Of a DNA stretch of 64,000 bases, positions 7,971-14,928 are shown piece by piece (the stretch's first letter is position 1; the number at the start of each line of letters is the position of its first letter). The notes under the pieces were generated by a model that ran no database searches, was not told where the DNA came from, and was given only the letters and a program-made list of their open reading frames with translations. The position numbers were made by a program, and so were the translations under genes. This DNA comes from Betaproteobacteria bacterium SCN2 (GTDB lineage: Bacteria > Pseudomonadota > Gammaproteobacteria > Burkholderiales > Thiobacillaceae), in contig WBSG01000004.1 of assembly GCA_008923285.1 (NCBI GenBank), positions 1 through 64,000 on the forward strand, given 5' to 3'.

Positions 7971-8981
7971 ATGCGACTCCCTCAACTCCGTCAACGTCTC
8001 CGCGATCTCGGCGCCGCGCCCTGCCATGAGGGGCGTGTGCTGCGTTCGTGGCTGCAGGGGCGTTCGCTCGACACCAAACGACGGCGCGCGGCGGACTATT
8101 TCCCCCTGGCCTTGCGCGACGGCCTGCCCGGATTTTTCGACGAACTGCAGGGCCTGGCGCGGGTGCAGTCCGAGCACGCCGGCGAGGACGGCTCGGCGCG
8201 CCTGCTGGTGAAGCTGGCGGACGGCCAGACGGTGGAAAGCGTGTTGCTGCCGAAGGACGGCCTGTGCGTGTCCACCCAGGTCGGCTGCGCGGTGGGCTGC
8301 GTGTTCTGCATGACCGGCCGCGCCGGCCTCTTGCGCCAGCTCTCCAGCGCGGAGATCGTGGCGCAGGTGGTGCTGGCGCGCAGCCGCCGCGCGGTGAAGA
8401 AGGTGGTGTTCATGGGCATGGGCGAACCGGCGCACAATCTGGACAACGTGCTGGAGGCGATCGATCTCCTGGGCACCGAGGGCGGCATTGGCCACAAGAA
8501 CCTGGTGTTTTCCACGGTGGGCGACCGCCGCGCGTTCGAGCGGCTGCCGCTGTCGGAGGTGAAGCCCGCGCTGGCGCTCTCGCTGCACACCACCGACCAC
8601 GAACTGCGCCGCAAGCTCCTGCCCCGCGCGCCCGACATCGCGCCGGAAGAACTGGTCGAACTGGGCGAGGCCTATGCCCGCCGCACCGGCTATCCGATCC
8701 AGTACCAGTGGACGCTGCTCGAAGGCATCAACGACACCGACACCGAGCTGGAAGGCATCACCCAGCTCTTGTCCGGCAAATACGCGGTGATGAACCTGAT
8801 CCCCTACAACAGCATCGAGGGCGGCGATGCCTTCCGCCGCCCCAGCTGGGAACGCGCCGCCGAGATGGCGCGCACCCTGCACCGCCGCCACATCCTTACC
8901 AAGCTGCGCCACTCCGCCGGGCAGGACGTGGAAGGCGGCTGCGGCCAGCTGCGGGCGCGGGCGCTGGACGAGGCGGCCTAG
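7971..8981 (+). CDS. rlmN: RlmN/Cfr-family radical SAM RNA methyltransferase
   Basis: A 336-residue radical SAM enzyme expected to methylate adenosine in 23S rRNA (A2503) and possibly tRNA. The cluster-binding motif C-x3-C-x2-C is C106/C110/C113 in GCAVGCVFCMTG. The C-terminal catalytic cysteine is C324 in EGGCGQL, and KKVVFMGMGEPAHNLDNV is the family's glycine-rich stretch. The start at 7971 is preferred over TTG at 7935, which lies in a probable promoter (TATCCT at 7956). Betaproteobacteria usually carry an RlmN beside ndk/hisS, so this isolated gene may be a second paralog. Confidence 0.85.
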   Translation: MRLPQLRQRLRDLGAAPCHEGRVLRSWLQGRSLDTKRRRAADYFPLALRDGLPGFFDELQGLARVQSEHAGEDGSARLLVKLADGQTVESVLLPKDGLCVSTQVGCAVGCVFCMTGRAGLLRQLSSAEIVAQVVLARSRRAVKKVVFMGMGEPAHNLDNVLEAIDLLGTEGGIGHKNLVFSTVGDRRAFERLPLSEVKPALALSLHTTDHELRRKLLPRAPDIAPEELVELGEAYARRTGYPIQYQWTLLEGINDTDTELEGITQLLSGKYAVMNLIPYNSIEGGDAFRRPSWERAAEMARTLHRRHILTKLRHSAGQDVEGGCGQLRARALDEAA

Positions 8982-8997
8982 GCCAGGCCCGGGTTTG

Positions 8998-9142
8998 ACT
9001 GGATTGCCGCGTCGGCTCCGCCTCCTCGCAATGACACCCTATCGTCATCGCGAGGCACGCAGTGCCGTGGCGATCCAGTTTGAATAGGCTGAGCCTTGAT
9101 TTAACTGGATTGCCACGTCGGCTTCGCCTCCTCGCAATGACA
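8998..9142. repeat. Palindromic intergenic repeat (GGATTGCC/CGCAATGAC family)
   Basis: Unit 1 (8998-9036, ACTGGATTGCC...CTCGCAATGACA) is followed by its inverted copy (9043-9081, CGTCATCGCGAGG...CGATCCAGT), forming one large hairpin. A third direct unit lies at 9104-9142. A related single unit occurs at 10417-10455. Elements with this wording are common as intergenic REP-like sequences in proteobacterial genomes. They lie downstream of rlmN and convergent yaeQ. Confidence 0.75.
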
Positions 9143-9166
9143 CACAGCCGTCATCGCGACGGCTCG

Positions 9167-9204
9167 CCCCTTACCCCAACCCTCTCCCGCAAGGGGAGAA
9201 GGAG
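9167..9204. repeat. Intergenic repeat (CCAACCCTCTCC/AAGGGGAGAAGG), copy 1
   Basis: CCCCTTACCCCAACCCTCTC followed by CCGCAAGGGGAGAAGG forms a short stem around CGCAAG. A near-identical copy lies at 12620-12657. This word is a widespread intergenic repeat in Proteobacteria. When read on the other strand it encodes the PLAGEGW-type peptide that often contaminates ORF predictions. Confidence 0.65.
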
Positions 9205-9243
9205 CAAACGCCCTGCCCCCTGCCGGCCCTGCGGGTGCAGCGC

Positions 9244-9786
9244 CTAGCCGGCCGCCTTCAGCGTTTTCAAATCGACCTGGACACGCGCCGCTTCCGTGCT
9301 CATCCACACCTCGCCGTCCTGCACCATGCATTGCAGCTGCATGCTGCGTGCGGCCAGCGCCGCCAGCGCCTGGCTGGTCTGCGCCGGCAGTTGCAGCACG
9401 CTGAGGTTCTTCAGGCGCACGAGCTTGTCCGCGATCTGCTTCCACCAGATTTCGCAACTGCTGCTGTAGCACAGCACGACGACCTGTCCGGCGCGGCCGC
9501 AGGCCTTGCGCAGGCGGGCCTCGTCCGGCTGGCCGATGTCGATCCACAGCCGGATGTCGCCGGTCAGGTCCTTGACCCACACTTCGGGCTCGTCCACGTC
9601 GAACAGGCCCTTGGTGAAGGCGATGCCTTCCTCGGCGTTGATGGCATACATCAGCACGCGCGCCATCATGCGCTCGTCGGTTTCGGAGGGATGGCGGGCG
9701 ATGGTCAGCGCATGGTCGGCGTAGTAATGCCGGTCCATGTCGGCGATTTGCAGGTCGGCTTTGTAGATCGTGGCCTTGAGCGCCAT
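9244..9786 (-). CDS. yaeQ: YaeQ family protein
   Basis: A 180-residue protein beginning MALKATIYKADLQIADMDRH, which is diagnostic of the YaeQ family. YaeQ proteins have a PD-(D/E)XK nuclease-like fold; a role in transcription elongation was proposed historically, but the molecular function is unsettled. The full family length (about 180) is present. It is convergent with rlmN across repeat DNA and divergent from the small gene at 9905, leaving a 118-bp shared promoter region. Confidence 0.92.
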   Translation of the reverse strand: MALKATIYKADLQIADMDRHYYADHALTIARHPSETDERMMARVLMYAINAEEGIAFTKGLFDVDEPEVWVKDLTGDIRLWIDIGQPDEARLRKACGRAGQVVVLCYSSSCEIWWKQIADKLVRLKNLSVLQLPAQTSQALAALAARSMQLQCMVQDGEVWMSTEAARVQVDLKTLKAAG

Positions 9787-9904
9787 GGTTGAATTCCGGA
9801 GTTGCAGCGAAGCGACGAATTGTACGCTTTGCCCCCCGCATCGCTTATGCTGTCGGCAGGATTGCGCCGGATTCGGCCGCAGACAGACAACCAGGGATAC
9901 CCAC

Positions 9905-10180
9905 ATGAGAAAGACCGATCTTTACAAGAACGAAGGCCTGAAAATCAGCGCCCAGATGAAACAGGCCGGCACGCCGGACCGCTTCGGCAATGCCTCGGGC
10001 GCGGCGCTGTCGCGGCGCGAGCAGCGCAAGCTCGATCAGGAAAAAGGGCTGGTCGCCTTTGCCGTCAAGCTCGACGGCGAACTGGTGAAGCAGGTCCACG
10101 CTCTCGCGCAGGCGCGCAAGCAAGACATCAACGAAACCGTTGCCGACCTGCTGGCCAGGGGGCTGGCGGACAAAAGCTAG
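9905..10180 (+). CDS. Small conserved protein with ribbon-helix-helix-like C-terminus
   Basis: A 91-residue protein. The N-terminal part (MRKTDLYKNEGLKISAQMKQ) is basic. The C-terminal 45 residues (LVAFAVKLDGELVKQVHALA, then INETVADLLARGL) have the beta-strand/helix/helix pattern of a ribbon-helix-helix DNA-binding protein, so a small regulator is plausible. The family was not identified by name. It is divergent from yaeQ and followed 38 bp later by another small gene. Confidence 0.7.
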   Translation: MRKTDLYKNEGLKISAQMKQAGTPDRFGNASGAALSRREQRKLDQEKGLVAFAVKLDGELVKQVHALAQARKQDINETVADLLARGLADKS

Positions 10181-10218
10181 CGCCACAGACCACGGCTCCA
10201 TCCCCAAGAAAGCAAGCC

Positions 10219-10413
10219 ATGACCCACACCTACTGCATGACGTCCAGTTGCGCCCTGGCCGAACAGTGCGCGCGCCATGAGGACGACGCCGGCAAGCACC
10301 TGCTCTCCCGCACCTACGCCGACTTCAGCGAGGAACTGATCCGCAAGGCGGACGGCAGCGCCGACTGCCCGTTTTTCATCGACAAGAGCGATGCGCCGCA
10401 GACCGCGCATTAA
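10219..10413 (+). CDS. Small cysteine-containing protein of unknown function
   Basis: A 64-residue protein with four cysteines (MTSSCALAEQCARH, DCPFF and the early YCMTSS). The spacing Cys-x5-Cys with flanking His could bind metal, but no known motif is recognised. It lies 38 bp after the ribbon-helix-helix-like gene in the same direction, probably in one transcript. A palindromic repeat unit follows immediately. Confidence 0.6.
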   Translation: MTHTYCMTSSCALAEQCARHEDDAGKHLLSRTYADFSEELIRKADGSADCPFFIDKSDAPQTAH

Positions 10414-10416
10414 GAA

Positions 10417-10455
10417 CCGGCTTGCCACGGCGGCTTCGCTGCCTCGCAATGACGG
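10417..10455. repeat. Single unit of the GGATTGCC/CGCAATGAC repeat
   Basis: CCGGCTTGCCACGGCGGCTT and the following CGCTGCCTCGCAATGACGG match the units at 8998-9142 apart from a degenerate left end. It separates the convergent genes ending at 10413 and 10468. Confidence 0.65.
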
Positions 10456-10467
10456 CGACGCTGGCGC

Positions 10468-10824
10468 TCAGGCCCGCACGTAGCCCAGCACCAGGAGCAG
10501 CAGCGCCAGCAGGCCCATGGCCGCGTGCAGGCTGACGCCGAACATCGAAGGCGGCGCGTGATGTTCGCGCGTGCCGATGCGCACGGCCAGCAGCACCAGA
10601 CCGCCGGACAGCGCCAGCACGAACAGCAGCGCGGCGCTGTTGAAGAGGAAGTTGACCGGGCCGCCGAACACCTGCATGCCGAGCAGGACCAGGCCCAGCA
10701 GCGCGAGTCCGGCGTGCACCGCGGCCAGCATCCGGGAGCCGCGCCGATGGCGCACGCCGAGGACCACGAGATACAGGCCGAGCGCCACCGCCAGGCAAAA
10801 CAGAACGATTGCAGCAAGAATCAT
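10468..10824 (-). CDS. Small integral membrane protein, four predicted helices
   Basis: A 118-residue hydrophobic protein, MILAAIVLFCLAVALGLYLV..., with about four transmembrane segments and short loops containing His (HRRG, REHHAPP). No family was recognised by name and no enzymatic motif is visible. The start at 10824 is chosen because the residues upstream in the same frame look like non-coding translation. It runs convergently with the small cysteine protein gene. Confidence 0.65.
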   Translation of the reverse strand: MILAAIVLFCLAVALGLYLVVLGVRHRRGSRMLAAVHAGLALLGLVLLGMQVFGGPVNFLFNSAALLFVLALSGGLVLLAVRIGTREHHAPPSMFGVSLHAAMGLLALLLLVLGYVRA

Positions 10825-11005
10825 GCATCTTCCCGGATAACAGAGAATCGAAGGGAGCCAGTCTCGGTTTGTTTGCTGGCTGTCCACGACATTATCCAAC
10901 GGATGGCTGGAGCGAGGTGCCGCAGACCGCATCGTGAAGAAAACCGATTGCCGCGCTCGTCCATCATGACGTCATTGCCTTGCCGGCAGGCGCGGCCGGA
11001 AGTTG

Positions 11006-11263
11006 CTAGTTTTTGTGCCTGGGCGCCGACTTCCTGCCAGGCGCCGGCCGCGGCACAAAGCCGGATATGCGGCAGAGGAAGCCTTCGACGGGCTGGCCTT
11101 CGTTGTAGCGGGTGATGCTGCAGCTGGATATTTCGCCGCATTCGGCCAGGCCGGCCAGCGAAAAGCGCAGCGCGTCGAGCGGAATGCCGGTTTCAGCGGC
11201 GATTTTAGAATCCAGCAGCTGGCCGTGCTTTTTCAGGCATTGAATGATGGTAATGGCATGCAT
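11006..11263 (-). CDS. Winged-helix-like small protein, paralog 1
   Basis: An 85-residue protein about two thirds identical (58 of 85 by hand count) to the one at 19417-19674. Residues 4-50 (TIIQCLKKHGQLLDS, IAAETGIPL, then GEIS) follow a helix-turn-helix/winged-helix pattern like small MarR/ArsR-type domains. The C-terminus (GFVPRPAPGRK) is Pro/Arg-rich and basic. It probably binds nucleic acid. GGAGA precedes the start. It has a long structured leader shared with its paralog and is transcribed divergently from the NYN-LOTUS gene. Confidence 0.75.
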   Translation of the reverse strand: MHAITIIQCLKKHGQLLDSKIAAETGIPLDALRFSLAGLAECGEISSCSITRYNEGQPVEGFLCRISGFVPRPAPGRKSAPRHKN

Positions 11264-11391
11264 CTCGATTTTCTCCTGTGTGAGAATGATGAGAGCCCAT
11301 GGCGGACGATGCCGGGTCGCCTGTATGAAGGCTGAAATAAACAAAAGGCCGCCTGCTGAAGGCGGCCTTGCGGAAAGCCCATTGTACGCGC
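11264..11391 (-). promoter_or_regulatory. Conserved structured 5' leader, copy 1
   Basis: Read on the minus strand, a -10-like TACAAT (11381-11386) is followed within about 11 bases by a perfect 10-bp stem, AAGGCCGCCT (11360-11369) and AGGCGGCCTT (11345-11354), then a T-rich run TTGTTTATTT. This is the form of an intrinsic terminator, yet it lies inside the 5' UTR. Further down, a block CGTCCGCCATGGGC and the ribosome binding site are conserved with the leader at 19675-19809. No gene converges on this site, so a terminator for another gene is unlikely. Attenuation or a 5' stabilising hairpin is inferred. Confidence 0.6.
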
Positions 11392-11428
11392 ATGCCGCCC
11401 CCCCCGGACCAGCGGCGATTCGAGCCTC

Positions 11429-11443
11429 TGGCACGGCGTGTGC
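11429..11443 (+). promoter_or_regulatory. Sigma-54 promoter candidate before the NYN-LOTUS gene
   Basis: TGGCACGGCGTGTGC has GG and GC separated by exactly 10 bases, as required for RpoN (consensus TGGCACG-N4-TTGC). The predicted start site is about 27 bases before the gene at 11482. The element matches those at 27104-27118 and 29020-29034 almost base for base, but the tandem GTCNCC palindromes seen there were not found here. Confidence 0.6.
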
Positions 11444-11481
11444 GCGTGAGCTAGAAATAAAACATCAACCAGGGAGACAAC

Positions 11482-12390
11482 ATGGCCGCACCGGACACCC
11501 ACAACATCGCCGTTTTCTGCGACTTCGAGAACGTCGCCATCGGCATCCGCGAGGCCAGCTACCCTGACTTCAAGATCCGCCCCATCCTCGAACGCCTGCT
11601 GCTGAAGGGCAGCATCGTGGTGAAGAAGGCTTACTGCGACTGGGACCGCTACAAGGAATTCAAGCGCGACATGCACGAGGCGGCGTTCGAGCTGATCGAG
11701 ATTCCGCACGTGCGCATGTCGGGCAAGAACTCGGCCGACATCCGCATGGTGGTGGACGCGCTCGACCTCTGCTACACCAAGTCGCACATCGACACCTTCG
11801 TCGTCATCAGCGGCGACTCGGATTTTTCGCCGCTGATTTCCAAGCTGAAGGAAAACGGCAAGAGCGTGATCGGCATCGGCGTGCGCGGCTCGGCCTCGTC
11901 GCTGTTGATCAGCAACTGCGACGAGTTCATCTTTTACGAGGACATCGTGCAGATCAAGCCCGCGCCCAGGGCTGCCGCGAAAAAGCCGGCAGCGGCCAAG
12001 GCCCCGGCCGAGGCGCCCGGCGAGCCGGCGAAGGAAGCCGCGCCTGCGCCGCATCCGACGCGGCGGCGCGGCCGTCCGGCGGCAGGCAAGGCGGCCGCCG
12101 CCGAGGAAGCCCCGGCCGAACCCGGCCCCGAGGACAAGAAGAGCCGCGCCATCGAGATCGTGGTGGGCACGGTGGAGCAGCTGGTGTCGGACCGCGGCGG
12201 CGAGGGCTCGATCCCGGCGTCCACCATCAAGAACACGATCAAGCGCGTGCGCCCGGGTTTCAGCGAAGCGGAATACGGCTACAGCGCTTTCGGCAAGATT
12301 CTGGACGAGGCGCACAAGCGCGGCGCGCTGGTGGTGGAAAAGAAGGAAGGCGGCAGCGTCATCGTCAGCCTGCCGTCGTCCAGGAGTTAG
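11482..12390 (+). CDS. NYN (LabA-like PIN) domain protein with C-terminal LOTUS/OST-HTH domain
   Basis: A 302-residue predicted ribonuclease. The NYN domain spans residues 1-155, with acidic catalytic-type motifs CDFEN, SGKNSADIRMVVDALDL and VISGDSDFSPL. A Lys/Pro/Ala/Glu-rich linker follows (about 155-210, with an AT-hook-like RRRGRPAAGK). The C-terminal segment (about 215-300, EGSIPASTIKNTIKRVRPGF) fits an OST-HTH/LOTUS RNA-binding domain. NYN-LOTUS proteins are thought to act in RNA processing or decay. A second NYN-LOTUS gene lies at 13170. The start follows GGGAGA. Confidence 0.88.
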   Translation: MAAPDTHNIAVFCDFENVAIGIREASYPDFKIRPILERLLLKGSIVVKKAYCDWDRYKEFKRDMHEAAFELIEIPHVRMSGKNSADIRMVVDALDLCYTKSHIDTFVVISGDSDFSPLISKLKENGKSVIGIGVRGSASSLLISNCDEFIFYEDIVQIKPAPRAAAKKPAAAKAPAEAPGEPAKEAAPAPHPTRRRGRPAAGKAAAAEEAPAEPGPEDKKSRAIEIVVGTVEQLVSDRGGEGSIPASTIKNTIKRVRPGFSEAEYGYSAFGKILDEAHKRGALVVEKKEGGSVIVSLPSSRS

Positions 12391-12396
12391 GCGGCG

Positions 12397-12582
12397 ATGG
12401 ATGCCGGCATGCAGGAGAAGCTCGCCAAGCTGCGCACCGCGCTGGAGGACCTGAAAAACTCGGGCGTGCTGGCGAAAGGCTACATGGCCGAGGCCGCGCT
12501 GCTGGCGACGGTGGCGCTGATGGAGGAAATGATCGCCGAAATCGAGAAGCTCAAGCGCGAACAGGACAGCGCGGAAAAATAG
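12397..12582 (+). CDS. Small helical/coiled-coil protein downstream of NYN-LOTUS gene
   Basis: A 61-residue protein, almost entirely helix-forming, with heptad-like Leu spacing (KLAKLRTALEDLKNSGVLAK, then ALMEEMIAEIEKLKRE). It starts 6 bp after the NYN-LOTUS stop and is probably co-translated. No family was recognised. Its size and context suggest a partner or oligomerisation factor for the upstream protein (inference). Confidence 0.65.
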   Translation: MDAGMQEKLAKLRTALEDLKNSGVLAKGYMAEAALLATVALMEEMIAEIEKLKREQDSAEK

Positions 12583-12619
12583 GCCGTCCGCTCGCGAAGG
12601 CCCATCGCGAAGCCCGCTG

Positions 12620-12657
12620 CCCTCACTCCAACCCTCTCCTGCAAGGGGAGCAGGAGA
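12620..12657. repeat. Intergenic repeat (CCAACCCTCTCC/AAGGGGAG), copy 2
   Basis: CCTCACTCCAACCCTCTCCT followed by GCAAGGGGAGCAGGAG matches the copy at 9167-9204. It lies in the 190-bp gap between the coiled-coil gene and the receiver-like gene. Confidence 0.6.
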
Positions 12658-12772
12658 AACTCCAAGCCAAAGCCGACTCGACAAGGCGATCCAGCGGCAT
12701 GACCGGCCCGCATTGATTCACCGCCGCTTTTCGGCACAATACGGAATATGAATCCCGCATGAAACCAGCCGC

Positions 12773-13156
12773 ATGAAAACCCTCTTCACCCTCGTCGAAT
12801 CGCCGTTCTCGCCGCACTTCCCCGAGCTGTACCAGGAACTCGGCATCGCGGCCGAGCGCTTCGACTCCGCGCGCAACCTGCACCGCGCCCTGCAGAAACA
12901 GGCGCCGGACTTCTTCGTCGGCGAGTTCGTCTACGGCTGGGGCAACGACTACGCCGGCAACACCGTCTCCAATCTCGACGTCACCCTGCGCACCCTGCAG
13001 TCCAAGGCGCCCGGGGCGAAGGTCATCGTGGTCATGCAGCCCAATCAGGCGCCGCACATCGGCAAGCTGCTGGAGATCTTCCCCGTCCACGCGGTGCTGA
13101 AGTATCCGGTCAGCGAGGACGAGATGCGCGCGGTCCTGCAAACTTCTTCCGATTAA
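12773..13156 (+). CDS. Receiver-like (pseudo-receiver) protein
   Basis: A 127-residue protein with the alternating pattern of a CheY-like fold: KTLFTLVES at the N-terminus, APDFFVGEFVYG where the phosphoacceptor loop would be, KVIVVMQPNQ, and AVLKYPVSEDEMRAVL with the conserved Lys-x-Pro near the end. The usual Asp at the strand-3 site appears to be Glu (VGEF), so it may be a phosphorylation-independent pseudo-receiver. This structural reading is an inference; no close family is recalled. It sits 13 bp before the second NYN-LOTUS gene. Confidence 0.6.
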   Translation: MKTLFTLVESPFSPHFPELYQELGIAAERFDSARNLHRALQKQAPDFFVGEFVYGWGNDYAGNTVSNLDVTLRTLQSKAPGAKVIVVMQPNQAPHIGKLLEIFPVHAVLKYPVSEDEMRAVLQTSSD

Positions 13157-13169
13157 CCTGGAGCCCGGC

Positions 13170-13880
13170 ATGGCATCGCCAAACAACGACAAGCTTGCAG
13201 TCCTGATTGATGCTGACAACGCTCAGGCGTCCCTCATCCACGAACTGCTGGCAGAAGTGTCGCGCTACGGAACAGCGAGCGTTAAACGCGCCTACGGCGA
13301 CTGGACCACAACAAACCTGAAAGGCTGGAAGGATGTGCTACACAAGATGGCGATCCAGCCCATGCAGCAATTCAGCTACACCTCAGGCAAGAACTCCACC
13401 GACTCCTCGCTCATCATCGACGCCATGGACCTGCTCCACGCAGGCGGGCTCCAGGGGTTTTGCCTGGTTTCTTCGGATAGCGATTTCACGCGGCTTGCCA
13501 CGCGCATACGGGAAGCGGGCCTCGCAGTGTATGGATTCGGCGAGAAGAAGACGCCCCAGCCATTCGTTGCGGCCTGCGACAAGTTCGTCTACACGGAAAT
13601 CCTGAAGCCCTCGCAGGAGCAGGCGCCCGAGGACGAAGCTCCCGAGGCTTTGGAGCCGATGATGCGCACGGCAGTCGATGCAGCCGCCCGTGAAAACGGA
13701 TGGGCGCCTCTTTCAGCCGTCGGGTCCATGCTGGTCAAGAACAGCCCGTCGTTCGACCCGAGAAACTACGGCTGCCAGAAGCTCGGCGAACTCGTACGCA
13801 GGCAACCCTATCTCGAGCTCAAGGAGATTTCCGCCGGTGACAGTTCTGCAAACGTCCATCTCCATGTACGGATCAGGTAA
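13170..13880 (+). CDS. NYN domain protein with LOTUS/OST-HTH domain, second copy
   Basis: A 236-residue relative of the product at 11482. The NYN domain (residues 1-145) carries VLIDADNAQAS, GKNSTDSSLIIDAMDLL and LVSSDSDFTRLA, which provide the acidic metal-binding residues. The C-terminal region (about 160-236, APLSAVGSMLVKNSPSFDPR) fits LOTUS/OST-HTH. It lacks the long basic linker of the first copy. GGAG precedes the start. It is probably co-transcribed with the receiver-like gene. A single-strand RNA endonuclease is the likely activity. Confidence 0.88.
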   Translation: MASPNNDKLAVLIDADNAQASLIHELLAEVSRYGTASVKRAYGDWTTTNLKGWKDVLHKMAIQPMQQFSYTSGKNSTDSSLIIDAMDLLHAGGLQGFCLVSSDSDFTRLATRIREAGLAVYGFGEKKTPQPFVAACDKFVYTEILKPSQEQAPEDEAPEALEPMMRTAVDAAARENGWAPLSAVGSMLVKNSPSFDPRNYGCQKLGELVRRQPYLELKEISAGDSSANVHLHVRIR

Positions 13881-13907
13881 GGCCTGGTCCGTGTCCGGGC
13901 CAGCTGC

Positions 13908-14822
13908 GTGAAATTGACAGCGCCCGAGCTCAAGCGCCCCATCACTGCCAACGCCCCCATGCTGTTCGTGCTGCTGTGGAGCACGGGCTTCATCGGCGCG
14001 AAGTACGGCCTGCCCTACGCCGAGCCGTTCACGCTGCTGTTCCTGCGCTTCGTGCTGGCGCTGTTGCTGCTGGCGCCGCTGGTGTGGTGGCTGCGACCGG
14101 CGATGGCGATGAGCTGGATCGAGCGCGGACATCTGATGGTGAGCGGCCTGCTGCTGCACGGCGCCTACCTCGGCGGGGTGTATGTGGCGATCAAGCTGGA
14201 GCTGTCCGCCGGCATGACGGCGCTGATCGTCGGCGCGCAGCCGGTGCTGACCAGCCTGGCGGCGCCGCTGCTGTTCGGCGAGCGGCCGCGCCTCGCGCAC
14301 TGGGCGGGCCTCGCCCTCGGCTTCGCCGGCATCTACCTGATCCTCGGCGGCGGCGCGGAGGCGCACGCCGCGCCGGCGGCGCTGCTGGCGGCCATCGCCG
14401 CGCTGTTCGGCATCACCGTCGGCACGCTGTACCAGAAGCGCTTTTGCGCGCAGCACGATCTGCTGGCGGTGACGGTGCACCAGTACCTGCCGACGGTGGC
14501 GCTGTTCGGCCTCGGCGCCCTCTTGTTCGAAACGCGCGAGGTCGAATGGACGGCGCAGTTCGTCGCCGCGCTGCTGTGGCTGGTGTTCGCCCTTTCGCTC
14601 GGCGCGATGCTGCTGCTCACTTGGCTCATCAAGCACGGCGAGGCATCGAAGGTGAGCAGCCTGTTCTACCTGGTGCCGCCGGTCACCGCGGTCATGGCCT
14701 GGCTGTTGTTCGACGAGCCGCTGGGCTGGCTCAAGGTCGCCGGCATCGCCCTGGTGGCGCTGGGCGTGTGGCTGGTGATGCGGCGGCAGCCGGCGAGCGC
14801 CGGCGTGGCCGAACAGGCGTAG
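13908..14822 (+). CDS. EamA/DMT-superfamily transporter
   Basis: An inner-membrane carrier of about 304 residues with ten transmembrane helices in two EamA repeats (LFVLLWSTGFIGAKYGLPYA opens the first; LFALSLGAML-type and VMAWLLFDEPLGWLKVAG are in the second). Substrates in this family are metabolites or amino acids, and none can be named here. The start is GTG at 13908; ATG at 13959, just before the first helix, is the alternative. A bidirectional terminator follows, shared with gdhA. Confidence 0.88.
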   Translation: MKLTAPELKRPITANAPMLFVLLWSTGFIGAKYGLPYAEPFTLLFLRFVLALLLLAPLVWWLRPAMAMSWIERGHLMVSGLLLHGAYLGGVYVAIKLELSAGMTALIVGAQPVLTSLAAPLLFGERPRLAHWAGLALGFAGIYLILGGGAEAHAAPAALLAAIAALFGITVGTLYQKRFCAQHDLLAVTVHQYLPTVALFGLGALLFETREVEWTAQFVAALLWLVFALSLGAMLLLTWLIKHGEASKVSSLFYLVPPVTAVMAWLLFDEPLGWLKVAGIALVALGVWLVMRRQPASAGVAEQA

Positions 14823-14870
14823 CAGTGCCGGGGGAAGTCGGACCCCGGCCGCAGGCTTGCATGGCCCAAT

Positions 14871-14899
14871 AAAAAAGACCGCCGAAGCGGTCTTTTTTT
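14871..14899. terminator. Bidirectional intrinsic terminator between EamA gene and gdhA
   Basis: AAAAAAGACCGC-CGAA-GCGGTCTTTTTTT forms a stem of at least 12 bp with a CGAA tetraloop and T-runs on both strands, exactly where the plus-strand transporter and the minus-strand gdhA converge. Confidence 0.92.
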
Positions 14900-14928
14900 C
14901 GTTGCGGCAGCGGCGTGGCTGCGTGCGC

